A stretch of DNA of 64,000 bases from Boesenbergia rotunda (Eukaryota; Streptophyta; Magnoliopsida; Zingiberales; Zingiberaceae). This document shows positions 12,847 to 23,215 of the stretch, one piece after another. A model generated the notes under the pieces. It made no database searches and was not told the origin of the DNA. It saw only the letters and a list, made by a program, of their open reading frames with translations. Each line of letters opens with the position of its first letter. Within the stretch, counting starts at the first letter, position 1. Location of the stretch: assembly GCA_024364735.1 (NCBI GenBank), contig JAGFNQ010008297.1, positions 27,479 to 91,478 of the forward strand, given 5' to 3'. Position numbers and translations under genes: made by a program.

Positions 12847-13801
12847 TAATCCCGTTTGAAATCCTCAAAACCAACCTTGCTCTGATACCACTTGTTACGA
12901 GATTAGAACGGAAAAAAGGCAACAAGAATAATAGAGAACACACCAGATTTACGTGAAAACCCCTTGAAAGGGAAAAACCACGGGCAGAGGAGGAAAAATC
13001 ACTAAGAACGACGGAATACAAAGTCGGCAACTCTTATATCATAATAAAGTAAAGAGAAGTAGAGAAAAAGAGAGGTAGAGAAAAGAAAGAAGAGATACCC
13101 AAATAACTTTCTTAATTGATTGATACAACTTGTCTATGAGATACACAATTTATAGGGACCTTAGAATACTTAGTCAAATAAAAAATTAATAACAAAACTA
13201 TTAATTAATAGATTTATAAAGATTTGTTAATTAATATATTAATAAGAAAATATCTATTAAATATTAACGGATTAAACAGAATTCTGGTCACCAAATTCTA
13301 ACATCGGGAAAGCAAAATGCCTGGGACCCCCCGGGCCAGAAGACCCCGAGATCATCTCAGGGAAGCGGAGCCCAAGAAGCATTCGACCTTAAGGAACGAT
13401 TCCCCTTTCCTCGGATTTACGGATAACTATCACCCATTATCGCGGTGTCATCATGACTCATAATTATCGCAATGGGTCAAACTTAATGACGGCGTGGACC
13501 GTTGCAAAGGTGATCTTGTAACCGACAATTGGGGGACGTGACAAAGATAGTAGAGACTCGTGAGACAGCCGCCACAAGTTTAAAAGGCACTCTCTACTAC
13601 TCATACATAGTCCGGCTTATTACTTCTCCTCTCCATCGAGGACGGACTTGAGTGTCGGAGTGGGCTCCGCCGGACAACCTCCGGCATGTTCCCCTAATGC
13701 TCGTATTGATCTCGCAGGTTGCAGAGTTCCTCCCCTCCAGTCAGCATCCTCGTGGGCTGAACCTCGGTGACTGGTCATCGACGTAGATTCCTTCCGGAAC
13801 A

Positions 13802-13826
13802 AGTTTGGCGTTGTCTATGAGAAACC
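13802..13826 (+). other. Primer-binding site region of element C
   Basis: AGTTTGGCGTTGTCTATGAG directly follows the 5' LTR end GGAACA. It resembles the TTTGGCGCCGTCTGTGGG-style sites of plant gypsy elements with several changes. Confidence 0.55.
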
Positions 13827-13850
13827 AGTAAAGCATCAGAAGGAGCATCG

Positions 13851-14081
13851 ATGGCAGAGCCAGCGGGACAATCCATTGTCCTGACAAAAGAGGAACTAGA
13901 TCGCTTGGTGGCCAACGCCATCAAAGAGACGCTCGAACAACATCAGATCGGGCAAGCCGCATCGCGTCGAGTGGTTTCAGGGCAAGCCGAGATCCCCAGA
14001 ATCTCCAATTTGTACCACCACCATCGAAGATCTGTCTCACCACCGGTGGGGCATGTGGTGACACCTCTAGTGCACCGGTGA
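13851..14081 (+). CDS. Short gag-like N-terminus of element C
   Basis: A 76-residue frame opening MAEPAGQSIVLTKEELDRLVANAIKETLEQ starts 49 bp after the 5' LTR, where gypsy gag begins. The stretch could form one amphipathic helix. No gag core or zinc knuckle follows; the frame stops before the tandem array. I read it as the leftover start of a gag whose remainder was replaced. Function is unknown. Confidence 0.45.
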   Translation: MAEPAGQSIVLTKEELDRLVANAIKETLEQHQIGQAASRRVVSGQAEIPRISNLYHHHRRSVSPPVGHVVTPLVHR

Positions 14082-14187
14082 GAGTCCCTAAGGGACTTGG
14101 AGAAAATTAACTCTGCTGCTTCTAGTGTTCTACGACAAGAACAATGAGGGGAGAAGGGGGAAGGTCCTAGGAACTTCTAGCAGATCC

Positions 14188-15880
14188 CCTCCGCGCTAGC
14201 GCTTCTCTTCGCCTTACGACAGGCTCGGCGAACCTAGCTCTGCGCTAGCGCTTCATTTATCTCACTGCCAAACGACAGGCTTGGCAATCCTAGCTCCGCG
14301 CTAGCGCTTCTCTTCGCCTTACAACAGACTTGGCGATCCTAGCTCCGCGCTAGCGCTTCTCTTCGCCTTACAATAGGCTCGGCGATCCTAGTTCCGTGCT
14401 AGCGCTTCTCTTCACCTTACGACAAGCTCGACGAACCTAGCTCCGCGCTAGCGCTTCATTTATCTCACTGCCTTACGACAGGCTTGGCGATCCTAGCACC
14501 GCGCTAACGCTTCCCTTCGCCTTATGACAGGCTCGGCGATCCTAGCTCCGTGCTAGTGCTTCTCTTCGCCTTACGACAGGCTTGCCGATCCTTGCTCCGC
14601 GCTAGCACTTCTCTTCGTCTTACGACAAACTCGGCGATCTTAGCTCCGTGCTAGCACTTCTCTTTCCCTTACGAAAGGCTTGGCGATCCTAGCTCAGTGC
14701 TAGCGCTTCTCTTCGCCTTAGGACATGCTCAGCGATCCTAGCTCCGCGCTAGCGCTTCATTTATCTCACTGCCTTACGACAGGCTCGGCGAACCTAGCTC
14801 CGCGCTAGCGCTTCATTTATCTCACTGCCTTACAACAGGATCGGCGAACCTAGCTCCGCGCTAGCGCTTCATTTATCTCACTGCCTTACGACAGGCTTGG
14901 CGATCCTAGCACTGTGCTAGCGCTTCTCTTCGCCTTACAACAGGCTCGACGAACCTAGCACCGCGCTAGCGCTTCATTTATCTCACTGCCTTACGACAGG
15001 CTTGGCGATCCTAGCACCGTGCTAGCGCTTCCCTTCGCCTTACGACAGGCTTGGCGATCCTAGCTCCGCGCCAGCGCTTCTCTTCGCCTTACGACAGGCT
15101 CAGCGATTCTAGCTCCGCGCTAGCAATTCTCTTCGCCTTACGACAGGCTCGGCGAACCTAGCTCCGCGCTAGCGCTTCATTTATCTCACTGCCTTACGAC
15201 AGGCTCGGCGAACCTAGCTCTGCGCTAGCGCTTCATTTATCTCACTGCCTTACGACAGGCTCGGCAAACCTAGCTCCGCGCTAGCGCTTCATTTATCTCA
15301 CTGTCTTACGACGGGCTTGGCGATCCTAGCACCGCGCTAGCACTTTCCTTCGCCTTACGACAGGCTCGATGATCCTAGCTCAGTGCTAGCGCTTCTCTTC
15401 GCGCTTCTCTTTGCCTTACGACAGGCTCGACGATCCTAGCTCCGTGCTAGCGCTTCTCTTCGCCTTACGACAGGCTCGACGAACCTAGCTCCGCGCTAGT
15501 GCTTCATTTATCTCTTCGCCTTAGGATAGGCTCGGCGATCCTAGCTCTGCGCTAGCTCTTCTCTTCGCCTTACGATAGGCTCGGCGATCCTAGCTCCGCG
15601 CTAGTGCTTCTCTTCGCCTTACGACAGGCTCGACGATCCTAGTTCCGCGCTAGCGCTTCTCTTCCGATAGGCTCGGCGAACCTAGCTTCGCGCTGGCGCT
15701 TCTCTTCGCCTTATGACAGGCTCGGTGATCCTAGCTCCGCGCTAGCGCTTCATTTATCTCACTGTCTTACGACAGGCTTGGCAATCCTACTTCTCTTCTC
15801 ATTACGTCAGGCTCAGCGAACCTAGTTTCGTGCTAGCACTTCATTTATCTCTTTGCCTTATGATAGGTTTGGCAAACCTT
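14188..15880. repeat. Tandem array of 49/56-bp units inside element C
   Basis: Roughly 30 units alternate between a 49-bp form (CTTCTCTTCGCCTTACGACAG then GCTCGGCGATCCTAGCTCC, ending in GCGCTAGCG) and a 56-bp form in which CTTCTCTTC is replaced by CTTCATTTATCTCACTG. Nearly every unit holds the perfect palindrome GCGCTAGCGC. Point variants are scattered between units, so the array is not freshly amplified. It takes up most of the space where gag-pol should be. Confidence 0.93.
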
Positions 15881-16090
15881 TGCCTCACCTCAAAACACAC
15901 TGGGACTGTTGGACTATTTCAAAGAATTGCCTCGGGCCAAGAGATGAATGTTTTGATTCCTCGGACCCAACGTGCCGCCAATGAAGTAGTAGTGGGTGCA
16001 GGGACCCATCATAACATAGCTTCTTCATCACCACACTAGTCTAATTAGTCAGACACACTTCCTTCGATCAGACTTAAAGGGAGGGACTTG
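15881..16090 (+). other. 3' internal end and polypurine tract of element C
   Basis: Unique sequence ending in AAAGGGAGGGACTTG, the polypurine tract directly before the 3' LTR. Part of it (about 15975-16090) is shared with a minus-strand relative at 52487-52600. Confidence 0.65.
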
Positions 16091-16801
16091 TGATGGGGTT
16101 AAGCACCCCATGGCTAACACGCAGATTGAAGAAGCTATGTGGCAAGATATAACGAGTCTAAACGACTCTCTTTCCGGAGCTCCCGAGACCCTCTCGGGAA
16201 GGGGATTCCCCGAGACCCCCAGCGAGTAGACACGTCCCGGAGATCAAATCAGAGGACGCACTCCCGAGATCACCTCGGGAAGCCAAGTCCCTGAGACCAC
16301 CTCGGGAAGGCAAAATGTCCGGGACCCCCCGGGCCAGAAGACCCCGAGATCACCTCGGGGAAGCAGAGCCCAAGAAGTATTCAGCCTCAAGGAACGGTCC
16401 CCCTTTCTTCGGATCTACAGATAACTATCACCCATTATCGCAGAGTCATCATGACTCATACTTATCGCAATGGGCCAAACTTAATGACTGTGTGGACCGT
16501 TGCAAAGGTGATCTTGTAATCGACAATTGGGGGGACGTGGCAAAGATCGTGGAGACTCGTTAGACAGCCGCCGCAAGTATAAAAGGCACTCTCTACTACT
16601 CATACATAGTCCAGCTTATTACTTCTCCTCTCCATTGAGGCACTGACTTGAGCGTCGGAGTGGGCTCCGCCGGACAACCTTCGGCGTGTTCCCTTAACGC
16701 TCATGTTGATCTCGTAGGTCGTAGAGTTTCTCTCCTCCCGTCAGCATCCTCGTGGGCTGAACCTCGGTGACTGACCATCGACGTAGATTCCTTTTGGAAC
16801 A
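16091..16801 (+). repeat. 3' LTR of element C
   Basis: Starts TGATGGGGTT and ends GGAACA (711 bp). Several near-palindromes of the CCCGAG..CTCGGG type lie at 16170-16370. A clear TATA box, TATAAAAGG, is at 16578-16586. TTTAC follows as the target duplication. Confidence 0.88.
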
Positions 16802-16806
16802 TTTAC

Positions 16807-17228
16807 TTATTATAAAATAATAGTCATCTATTTGTGAACATACTTTCATCTATCCAAAATTGGACGGAACATAATTCCTTCCTTCCTCGACGTGTCACAG
16901 CCCTCAAACATAGGTAGGGGTTACACTGTGTGGGCGTCGGCCTCACTCGGCCATCCACCATCCTCGACCTCGCATGGCCACCTCACTTGGTCGCTCCTGC
17001 TTTTGGTTCTTCAAAGCTTTAGAGTCATTGCTCCCCTTGATCAGTATGGAGGAGAAGGAGAGGAAGTGGGAACCGGATGGGAGTAAGAATTCGAAGTAGA
17101 GGAGCAAGAGTAGATTTGGATCCGAGAAAGAAGAGAAGAAGCTTCCTTTGTTCTTCTGCCTTAGACTCATTGACGGAGGATGACTAGCTCAGTCTCTTCG
17201 ACACTGAGAATGAGGAAGAGGAATAAAA
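16807..17228. other. Unassigned DNA between elements C and the TRIM
   Basis: Two overlapping short frames on opposite strands (16892-17086, 16943-17170) show no known domain. I see nothing else. Confidence 0.4.
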
Positions 17229-17885
17229 TGTTGGGGATCAATCAAAGTCGCATATTGGTTAGAAATGGAAAAGATCATGGATTTAAAAGGATGGAAAGTA
17301 TCTCCATTGGCATGAGGCCTTTTGGGGAGAGCCCAAGAGCAAAGCCATCAGGGTTTAGGCACAAAGTGGACAATATCATGCCATTGTGGAGATACGAATA
17401 TCCTTGGAGCCCCAACAGTGGTATCAGAGTCATGATCCAAATCATGTGCCATGTGGGAGGGTCTTCGAATGAAGTTGAGGGGAGGCTTGGAGTAGGTCAA
17501 AAGTGGCCGAGTGTGGATGCTCGCAGGGAGGCATGGAGGCATGGAGGCCCGGAGTAGATCGGATGCTCGCGGGGAGGCCCAGAGTAGATCAAAGGATGAC
17601 CGGATGCTTGCAGGGAGGCACGATGCAGGTCAAGAGTGACCAGATGCTTGCGGAGAGGACCCGGACCAATGATGGTCCTTCGTTTGAGGGGAGGATTGTT
17701 AGGGATCAATTAAAGTCCCACATTGGCTATAGATGGAAAAGATCATGGGTTTAAAAGGATGAAAAGTATCTCTATTGGCATGAGTCCTTTTGGGGGAGTA
17801 CCCAAGAGCAAAGTCATTAGGGCTTAGGCCAAAGTGGACAATATCATGTAATTGTGGAGATACAGATATCCTTGGGGCCCCAATA
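17229..17885 (+). mobile_element. TRIM (miniature LTR retrotransposon)
   Basis: 657 bp in all. The direct repeats 17229-17417 (TGTTGGGGATC to CCCCAACA) and 17697-17885 (TGTTAGGGATC to CCCCAATA) are 189 bp each. TAAAA is duplicated at 17224-17228 and 17886-17890. The primer site TGGTATCAGAGTCATG starts at 17419, one base after the LTR. A purine-rich GAGGGGAGGATT precedes the 3' LTR. The 279-bp interior codes for nothing and holds short repeats of GATGCTYGCRGGGAGGC type. These features define a TRIM, mobilised only in trans. Confidence 0.93.
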
Positions 17886-17890
17886 TAAAA

Positions 17891-18140
17891 AACTACTCTA
17901 TTCTCATTCAAAAGTTCTCCTCCAATTCATCCATGGTCTACCACCACACCAATAGTGAGAACAAAACCAAAAACACATAGAGTTTTTTAAGTCTAAGCTA
18001 CTCCCATAGCGAAGGCACGCGAACTCCAGTCATTGGACTCTATCTCATCGGCGAAGGGCAACTATCCAGTAGTGTTCATTGTCGTGGGGCACTCGTCTCG
18101 AATAGTGGGGGTGACCCTGCATCATGACAGCCTCGCCCTC
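17891..18140. other. Unassigned DNA before the G-rich repeats
   Basis: No frame with a recognisable domain and no repeat structure seen. Confidence 0.4.
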
Positions 18141-18142
18141 TG

Positions 18143-18510
18143 GGGGGGGGGGGGGGTTGTCCTAAGTAGCGAAGGACCTGCATGACCTCCTTGTGTGGCC
18201 GCGAGCCACAGTCAGCCATGCAAGGGCGTCCCTACTGCTCATGGCAAGCGCAAGGGGCCAACCACTCATGCAATCGGGGGAGGGGGGTTATCCCAAGGAG
18301 CGGGGGACCTATAGGACCTCCTTGTGCGGCCAGCCGTGCAAGGGCATCCCTGCTGCTCGCATCAAGTGCAAGGGGCCAACCACTCAGGAGGGGGGGGGGG
18401 GGGTTGTCCCAAGGAGCGGGTGACCTGTAGGACCTCCTTGTGCGGCTAGCTATGCAAGGGATTCCCCGCTGCTCGCGACAAGCGCAAGGGGCTAACCACT
18501 CATGCGACCT
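18143..18510. repeat. G-rich tandem repeat, three ~116-130 bp units
   Basis: Three units, each opening with a G run (15 G at 18143-18157; shorter, interrupted runs near 18275-18286; 14 G at 18390-18403), then TTRTCCYAAG.AGC, GGACCTCCTTGTG, CATGCAAGGG and AAGGGGC.AACCACTCA. Spacing between units is about 130 and 116 bp. Apparent long frames on the plus strand here are by-products of the repeat. Confidence 0.88.
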
Positions 18511-18604
18511 TCCTTCCTTATGTTTCTTTCATTCTGTCTTCCATCTTTAGGGATTTTTTTTCCCATTCTTTCTTTTCTTTGTCCTTTCTTTTCCCTCCCA
18601 TAGG

Positions 18605-18865
18605 TGTTAATAATATGCTTCAAAATAAATGAGTTAGTGGGTTGATAATTTGATAAATAATGGATAGAGATAAAATTTGATAAGGATGAATGTTCATGGT
18701 AAAATAAAAGTATCTAGATTCAATGTATGTGTAGATGATGCTTATCCAATAAGTCTATAAATATATAATTTTTTGATGAATGAAAGCAAGTTGAATTGTT
18801 TAGTTTTCTTCTTCTCTCCTCTTCCACAAGTGTGCACCTTCTCTTCCATATTGTTTCTTCCAACG
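18605..18865 (+). repeat. 5' LTR of copia D
   Basis: 261 bp, starting TGTTAATAATATG and ending CTTCCAACG (last base changed from A). TATA-like CTATAAATATATAA near 18752. Confidence 0.8.
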
Positions 18866-18914
18866 AAGTGGTATCAAAGCACAACCGGATTTGACGTGTC
18901 CTAGTTTGCTTGCA

Positions 18915-19789
18915 ATGACAATCAACAGAGTTTCTCAACTCCTCATCCCCATTTTCAAAGGAGAGTGCTACAAATTTTGGAGTATCAAAATAAAGACTCT
19001 ACTTAGATCTCAAGATCTTTGGGATTTAGTAGAAAAAGGCTTTGACGACGAGGATGCCTATGAAGGTGGATTAAAGGAGAACAGAAAGGAAGATTCAAAG
19101 GCACTATTCATCCTTCAGCAAGCAGTACATGAGACGATTTTCTCAAAAATTGCAACTGCCACATTTTCCAAAGAACCATGGAAAATATTGCAGAAAGAAT
19201 TCCAAGGCCCCTCTATAGTAGTGAAACTCTAGATCCTCAAAAATGAGTTCTAGACCTTGCTTATGAAAAATAATGAAAGTTTACAAGACTTTTAATCCAG
19301 AGCAATTTGAATTATCAATCAAATGAGATCTTATGGAGAAAAGATCACTGATGCAATTATTGTTTTGAAAGTTTTGCGAAGTTTAACTTCTAAATATGAT
19401 TACATAGTAACTGTGATCGAGGAGTCTAAAGATCTTTCAATTTTCTCTTTTGATGAACTAATGGATTCTTTGTAAGCTCATGAGGCAAGGTGAAATAGAT
19501 CCGCTGAGAAGAATGAAAAAAAAATATTTCAAACTTCTCAAATCAAGGGGGAGATAGAAAAAAAGAATACTTCGCTGGTAGAGGTCATAGAAGAGGAGGT
19601 TTTCATGGTAGAGGACGTGACAAAGAAAGAAGTAATTTTAATGGACAAGAGAAGCATTTCAAAGGGGATAAAAAATGGAATAAAAATTCCATTCAGTGTT
19701 ATGATTGCAAAAAATTTAGGCATATAAAGGCAAATTGCAGAAATAGCTTACAAGCAAAGCATGCGAAAGAAGAAAATAAGGAAAATAAG
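18915..19789 (+). pseudogene. Copia D gag, broken
   Basis: ATG at 18915 opens MTINRVSQLLIPIFKGECYKF, then WSIKIKTLLRSQDLWDLVEKG, the usual copia gag_2 start. The frame runs to 19232 and then hits stops. A zinc knuckle remnant, CYDCKKFRHIKANC, is at 19698-19739: the Cys/His ligands are kept but the usual Gly before His is Arg. An Arg/Gly-rich patch (GRGHRRGGFHGRGRD type, ~19575-19620) precedes it, as in Tnt1-type gag. The MITE begins just after. Confidence 0.8.
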
Positions 19790-20006
19790 GTTGTGTTTGG
19801 TATGCTTGCTTTTCATATTTATTTTCTATAGAAAATACGGTTTTCAAAAAAATATATTTGGTTTGCATTTTTCATACTTGTTTTTCAGAAAAAGATATAG
19901 CGTTTTCTGGAAAACAAGAGAATGAAATAAAGTCATTTTCTAGAAAATGAAAAAATACGATTTTTTGAAAAATGAAAATAGAAAATGGAGCAAACTAAAC
20001 GCTCCC
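19789..20006. mobile_element. Tourist-like MITE in copia D
   Basis: 218 bp flanked by TAA at 19786-19788 and 20007-20009. Imperfect inverted ends are GGTTGTGTTTGGTATGC and, reversed, GGGAGCGTTTAGTTTGC. No coding capacity; much of the interior is self-complementary around TTTTCTAGAAAA-like motifs. A 3-bp TAA duplication and such ends suit PIF/Harbinger-derived MITEs. Its right end resembles that of the MITE at 25169-25383. Confidence 0.75.
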
Positions 20007-20016
20007 TAAGTTATTT

Positions 20017-22910
20017 ATGTTTCATTCTCATTCTAGCGAAGTTCAAAACGATATTTGGTTTTTGGATAGTGGATGTTCAAATCACATGACTGGCATTAAG
20101 CCATTATTTAAAGAGCTTGATGAGTCACAGAAAATGCTAGTAAAACTTGAAGATAATAAGCAGATACAAGTCCAAGGCAAAAACACTATTGTTGTGGAAA
20201 CTAGCAATGGTAAAGTTAAATTATTTTACAATGTCTATTTTGTTCTTAGTTTGACACATAGTTTGTTAAGTGTTGGACAATTAATGATGAGTGACTATGC
20301 AATTTTATTTGATAATGAAATTTGTGTTATTTCTGACAAAGATTTTGGACAGTCTATTGTTAAAGTGCAAATGACAAAAAATAAGATGTTTCCGTTGAAG
20401 ATCTCTAATGTGGGAAACCAAGCTTTTATTGCTAGTGAAGATAATGAATCAAAGATGTGGTACTTGAGATATGAGCATCTCAACATCAAAGGAATGTAAC
20501 TTTTAAATCAGAAATGTATGGTTCTTAGATTATCTCAAATTAGTTCTTTTGGTTTATGTGAAGGATGTGTACTTGAAAAACAAATAAGGAAGTATTTTTC
20601 AAGTGGGCAATTATGGAGAGAATCAGAATATTTTGAACTAATTCATGATGATTTATGTGGGCATATGAGAACTATATCGTTTGGGGTACAAAATATTTCT
20701 TAATGTTTATTGATGATTTTAGTTGAATGAGTTAGGTATATTTTTTAGTTGACAAGTCAGAGACTTTTGAAAATTTTAAAATATTCAATACACTTATGGA
20801 AAATCAGAATGATACATTAATAAAGACTCTTCGTACAGATCGAGGAGGTGAGTTCTTATCTAAAGAATTTAATAAATTTTGTGATGAACATGATATCTAT
20901 AGGGAATTGACTGCAACTTATACACTGGAGCAAAATGGTGTAGCCGAATGAAAAAATTGAATAGTTGAAGAAATGACTAGAAGTTTGCTGAATATCAAAG
21001 GACTTCTAAATATTTTTTGGGCTGAAGCAGTAGCGATATCAGTATACTTGCTGATCATTTCTCCAACAAGGGCGGTCATGAATCAAACACCATTTGAAAC
21101 ATGGCAAGGTAGAAAACCGTTGGTAAACCAGTTGAAAATTTTTGGTTGTATTGCATATGCTTTGATTAATTCTCAATTTCGTCTTGAACTTGAGAAGAAA
21201 AATGAAACATACATCTTTGTTAGATATTGCAATCAATCAAAAGCATATCAGTTGTATGGACCTTTTACTGGTAAATTGATTATAAGGAGAGATCTAGATT
21301 TTGATGAAGATTTGAGTTAGAATTGGAATCCACAAGGTGAAGAGACTCAGGTTCCTATCTCAGTGGAGAACAGAACTGCAATAACTGAAAGTGTTGAATT
21401 ATCTCCTTTGGTGTCACCAACTTATCATCAAATTCAAATAGTGCTCATCCTCAACAAGAATCTTCAAATGAATCACCTCCAACAAAGGTCAGATCCTTGA
21501 GAGAAATTTATGAATCAGGTCAATTTGCTCTCTTTATTATAAATCCTACAACTTTTGAAGAAGCAGTAACAAAGGAAGAATGGTGAAATGCAATGAAAGA
21601 AGAGCTATTAACAATCCATAAAAATGAAACATGAGAGATGGTAGATCTACCTGAAGGTAAGAATGTGATTGGGCTCAAGTGGGTGTTTAAAATAAAATAT
21701 CATGTTGATGGAACCATTCAAAAATATAAGGCTTGACTCGTTGTAAAAGGGTATTTGCAATAACAAAGTATTGATTTTGAAGAAATTTTCTCTTCGATTA
21801 TTAGATTTGAAACTGTGAAAATTATACTAGCATTAGCTGTACAATTGCATTGGCCTGTTTATCAATTTGATATTATGTCTGCATTTCTGAATGATGACTT
21901 GCAAGAAGAAGTGTATATAGCTCAACTAGCACTTTATGAGTTAAAACAAGCCCCACATGTATGGTATATCAAGATTGATAGCTATTTTCGACAACATGAT
22001 TTCACGGCAAGTGAAAACATGCCCACTCTTTATGTAAAGAAACAAGGTAGAGATGATTATTTTATTGTGCGCCTTTATGTTGATGATATAATATATATGT
22101 ATTCTTCTGATTTTCTACTAGCTAATTTTAAATCTAATATGATTAAGAAATTTGAGATGACAGATATGAGAATATTACATTATTTTCTTATTCTTGAAGT
22201 TAAGCAAAGAGTTGATGGGATTTTTATCTCATAACGAAAATATACGATAGATTTTCTTAAAAGATTCAGTTTACGCAATTATAATTCAGCTTCTACATCC
22301 ATGAATATAAAATGAGAAGTTGCAACTAGAAGATGGTTTAGAGAAAGCTAATGCAAAAATTTCAAAAGCTTAGTTGGAGGCTTAATTTATTTAACATATA
22401 CTAGGCCTAATATTATTTTTTCTATTGGTGTAATTTTTAGATTTATACAAAATCCTACAAAGCATCATCTTGGAGCAGCTAAAAGGATTTTATGCTATAT
22501 TGCTAGAACTATAGATTATGGAATTTGGTATACTAGAGTTTCAAAATTCGATCTTTGCTGATTCACTAATAGTGATTGGGCAAGTTCAATGGATGATCGA
22601 AAGAACACCTCAGCTAGTGTTTTTAATCTTGGATTAAGAGCAATTTCATGGAGTTCAATGAAAGAAGCTACTACTGTCTTATCCTCTTCAAAAGTAGAAT
22701 ATGTAACATCAACTTCAGCAACATGTCAAGTAGTTTGGGTTAGAAGATTACTTGCAGATCTTCGCCAATAATAAAAAGATGCAACTATTATGTTCTTTGA
22801 TAACAAGGTGACAATTGTAATAACAAAAAATCTGACATTCCATGAGAGAACTAAGTATATTAATATTCATCTACACTTTATTTGAAACTTAGTCAAAATA
22901 CTGAAATTAT
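20017..22910 (+). pseudogene. Copia D pol (PR-IN-RT-RNase H), decayed
   Basis: The protease motif WFLDSGCSNHMTG is intact at 20059-20097. The pre-integrase end MWYLRYEHLNIKGM is near 20455. Integrase shows LIHDDLCGHM, FIDDFS and LRTDRGGEF (20835-20855); QNGVAE is followed by a stop. RT shows YQFDIMSAFLND near 21860 and RLYVDDIIYM near 22070. RNase H shows SWSSMKEATTVLSSSKVEYV (22645-22705) and a late block FFDN..TIVITKN..FHERTKYI. Stops and frameshifts separate the blocks, so no enzyme is made. Confidence 0.85.
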
Positions 22911-22983
22911 GTTGGAGTATTGCAGCACACATAACAAATGGATGAGATATCTTGATCAAGTCAAAATACTGAAATTATGGGAG

Positions 22984-23215
22984 TGTTGATAATATGCTTC
23001 AAAATAAATAAGTTAGTTAGTTGGTTAACGATGTGACAAATAATGGATAGAGATAGAATTTGATAAGATAAGTTTATACGTAGATGATGTTTATCTAATA
23101 AGCCTATAAATATGTAATTTTTTTGATGAATGAGAGAAATTTGAATTGTTTAATTTTCTTCTACTCTCCTCTTCCATAAGTGTGCAACTTCTCTTTCATA
23201 TTATTTCTTCCAACA
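22984..23215 (+). repeat. 3' LTR of copia D
   Basis: 232 bp, TGTTGATAATATG to CTTCCAACA. TATA-like CTATAAATATG near 23104. It is shorter than the 5' LTR through small deletions. Confidence 0.8.

Larger units (their letters stand above)
10881..13303 (-). mobile_element. Copia element B, internal-deletion derivative
   Basis: A complete minus-strand element with LTRs 10881-11292 and 12893-13303 (412 and 411 bp, ends TGTTA and TAACA, very similar). TCGGG is duplicated at 10876-10880 and 13304-13308. The primer site TGGTATCAGAGC is at 12890-12879 on the minus strand, next to the right-hand (5') LTR. The polypurine tract lies just right of 11292. Inside, gag and the pre-integrase region run straight into the end of RNase H, so protease-integrase-RT are gone. 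It could only have moved with enzymes from an intact relative. Confidence 0.92.
10665..13801 (+). repeat. 5' LTR of element C, interrupted by copia B
   Basis: LTR parts 10665-10880 and 13304-13801 together match 16091-16801. The first base pair is TC instead of TG. The LTR is rich in imperfect palindromes of the type CCCGAGATCACCTCGGG. Its TATA position reads TTTAAAAGG near 13580, against TATAAAAGG in the 3' LTR, so the 5' promoter is mutated. Confidence 0.85.
10665..16801 (+). mobile_element. Gypsy-type non-autonomous element C
   Basis: LTRs are 10665-13801 (split by element B) and 16091-16801, both ending GGAACA. TTTAC is duplicated at 10660-10664 and 16802-16806, so the ends are secure. 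The primer site is not the copia type: after the LTR comes AGTTTGGCGTTGTCTATGAG, the style seen in plant gypsy elements. The polypurine tract AAAGGGAGGGACTTG precedes the 3' LTR. Inside are only a short gag-like start, a large tandem array and ~200 bp of unique DNA, with no RT or integrase. It must have relied on another element to move. Confidence 0.85.
18605..23215 (+). mobile_element. Decayed copia element D
   Basis: Short LTRs at 18605-18865 and 22984-23215 share TAATATGCTTCAAAATAAAT, a TATA box (CTATAAATAT near 18755 and 23105) and the end TTTCTTCCAAC. Primer site TGGTATCAAAGC begins at 18869. Flanks are ATAGG and TTAGG, a 5-bp duplication with one mismatch. The interior has all copia domains but many stops, and a MITE sits between gag and protease. 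Confidence 0.88.

Noticed and set aside
14188..15880. CRISPR-like direct repeats
   Set aside because: Units are contiguous and similar throughout, without distinct spacers, in plant LTR element DNA: an ordinary tandem array.
18182..18430. Two long plus-strand frames
   Set aside because: They arise from the tandem repeat and its G runs, not from a gene.
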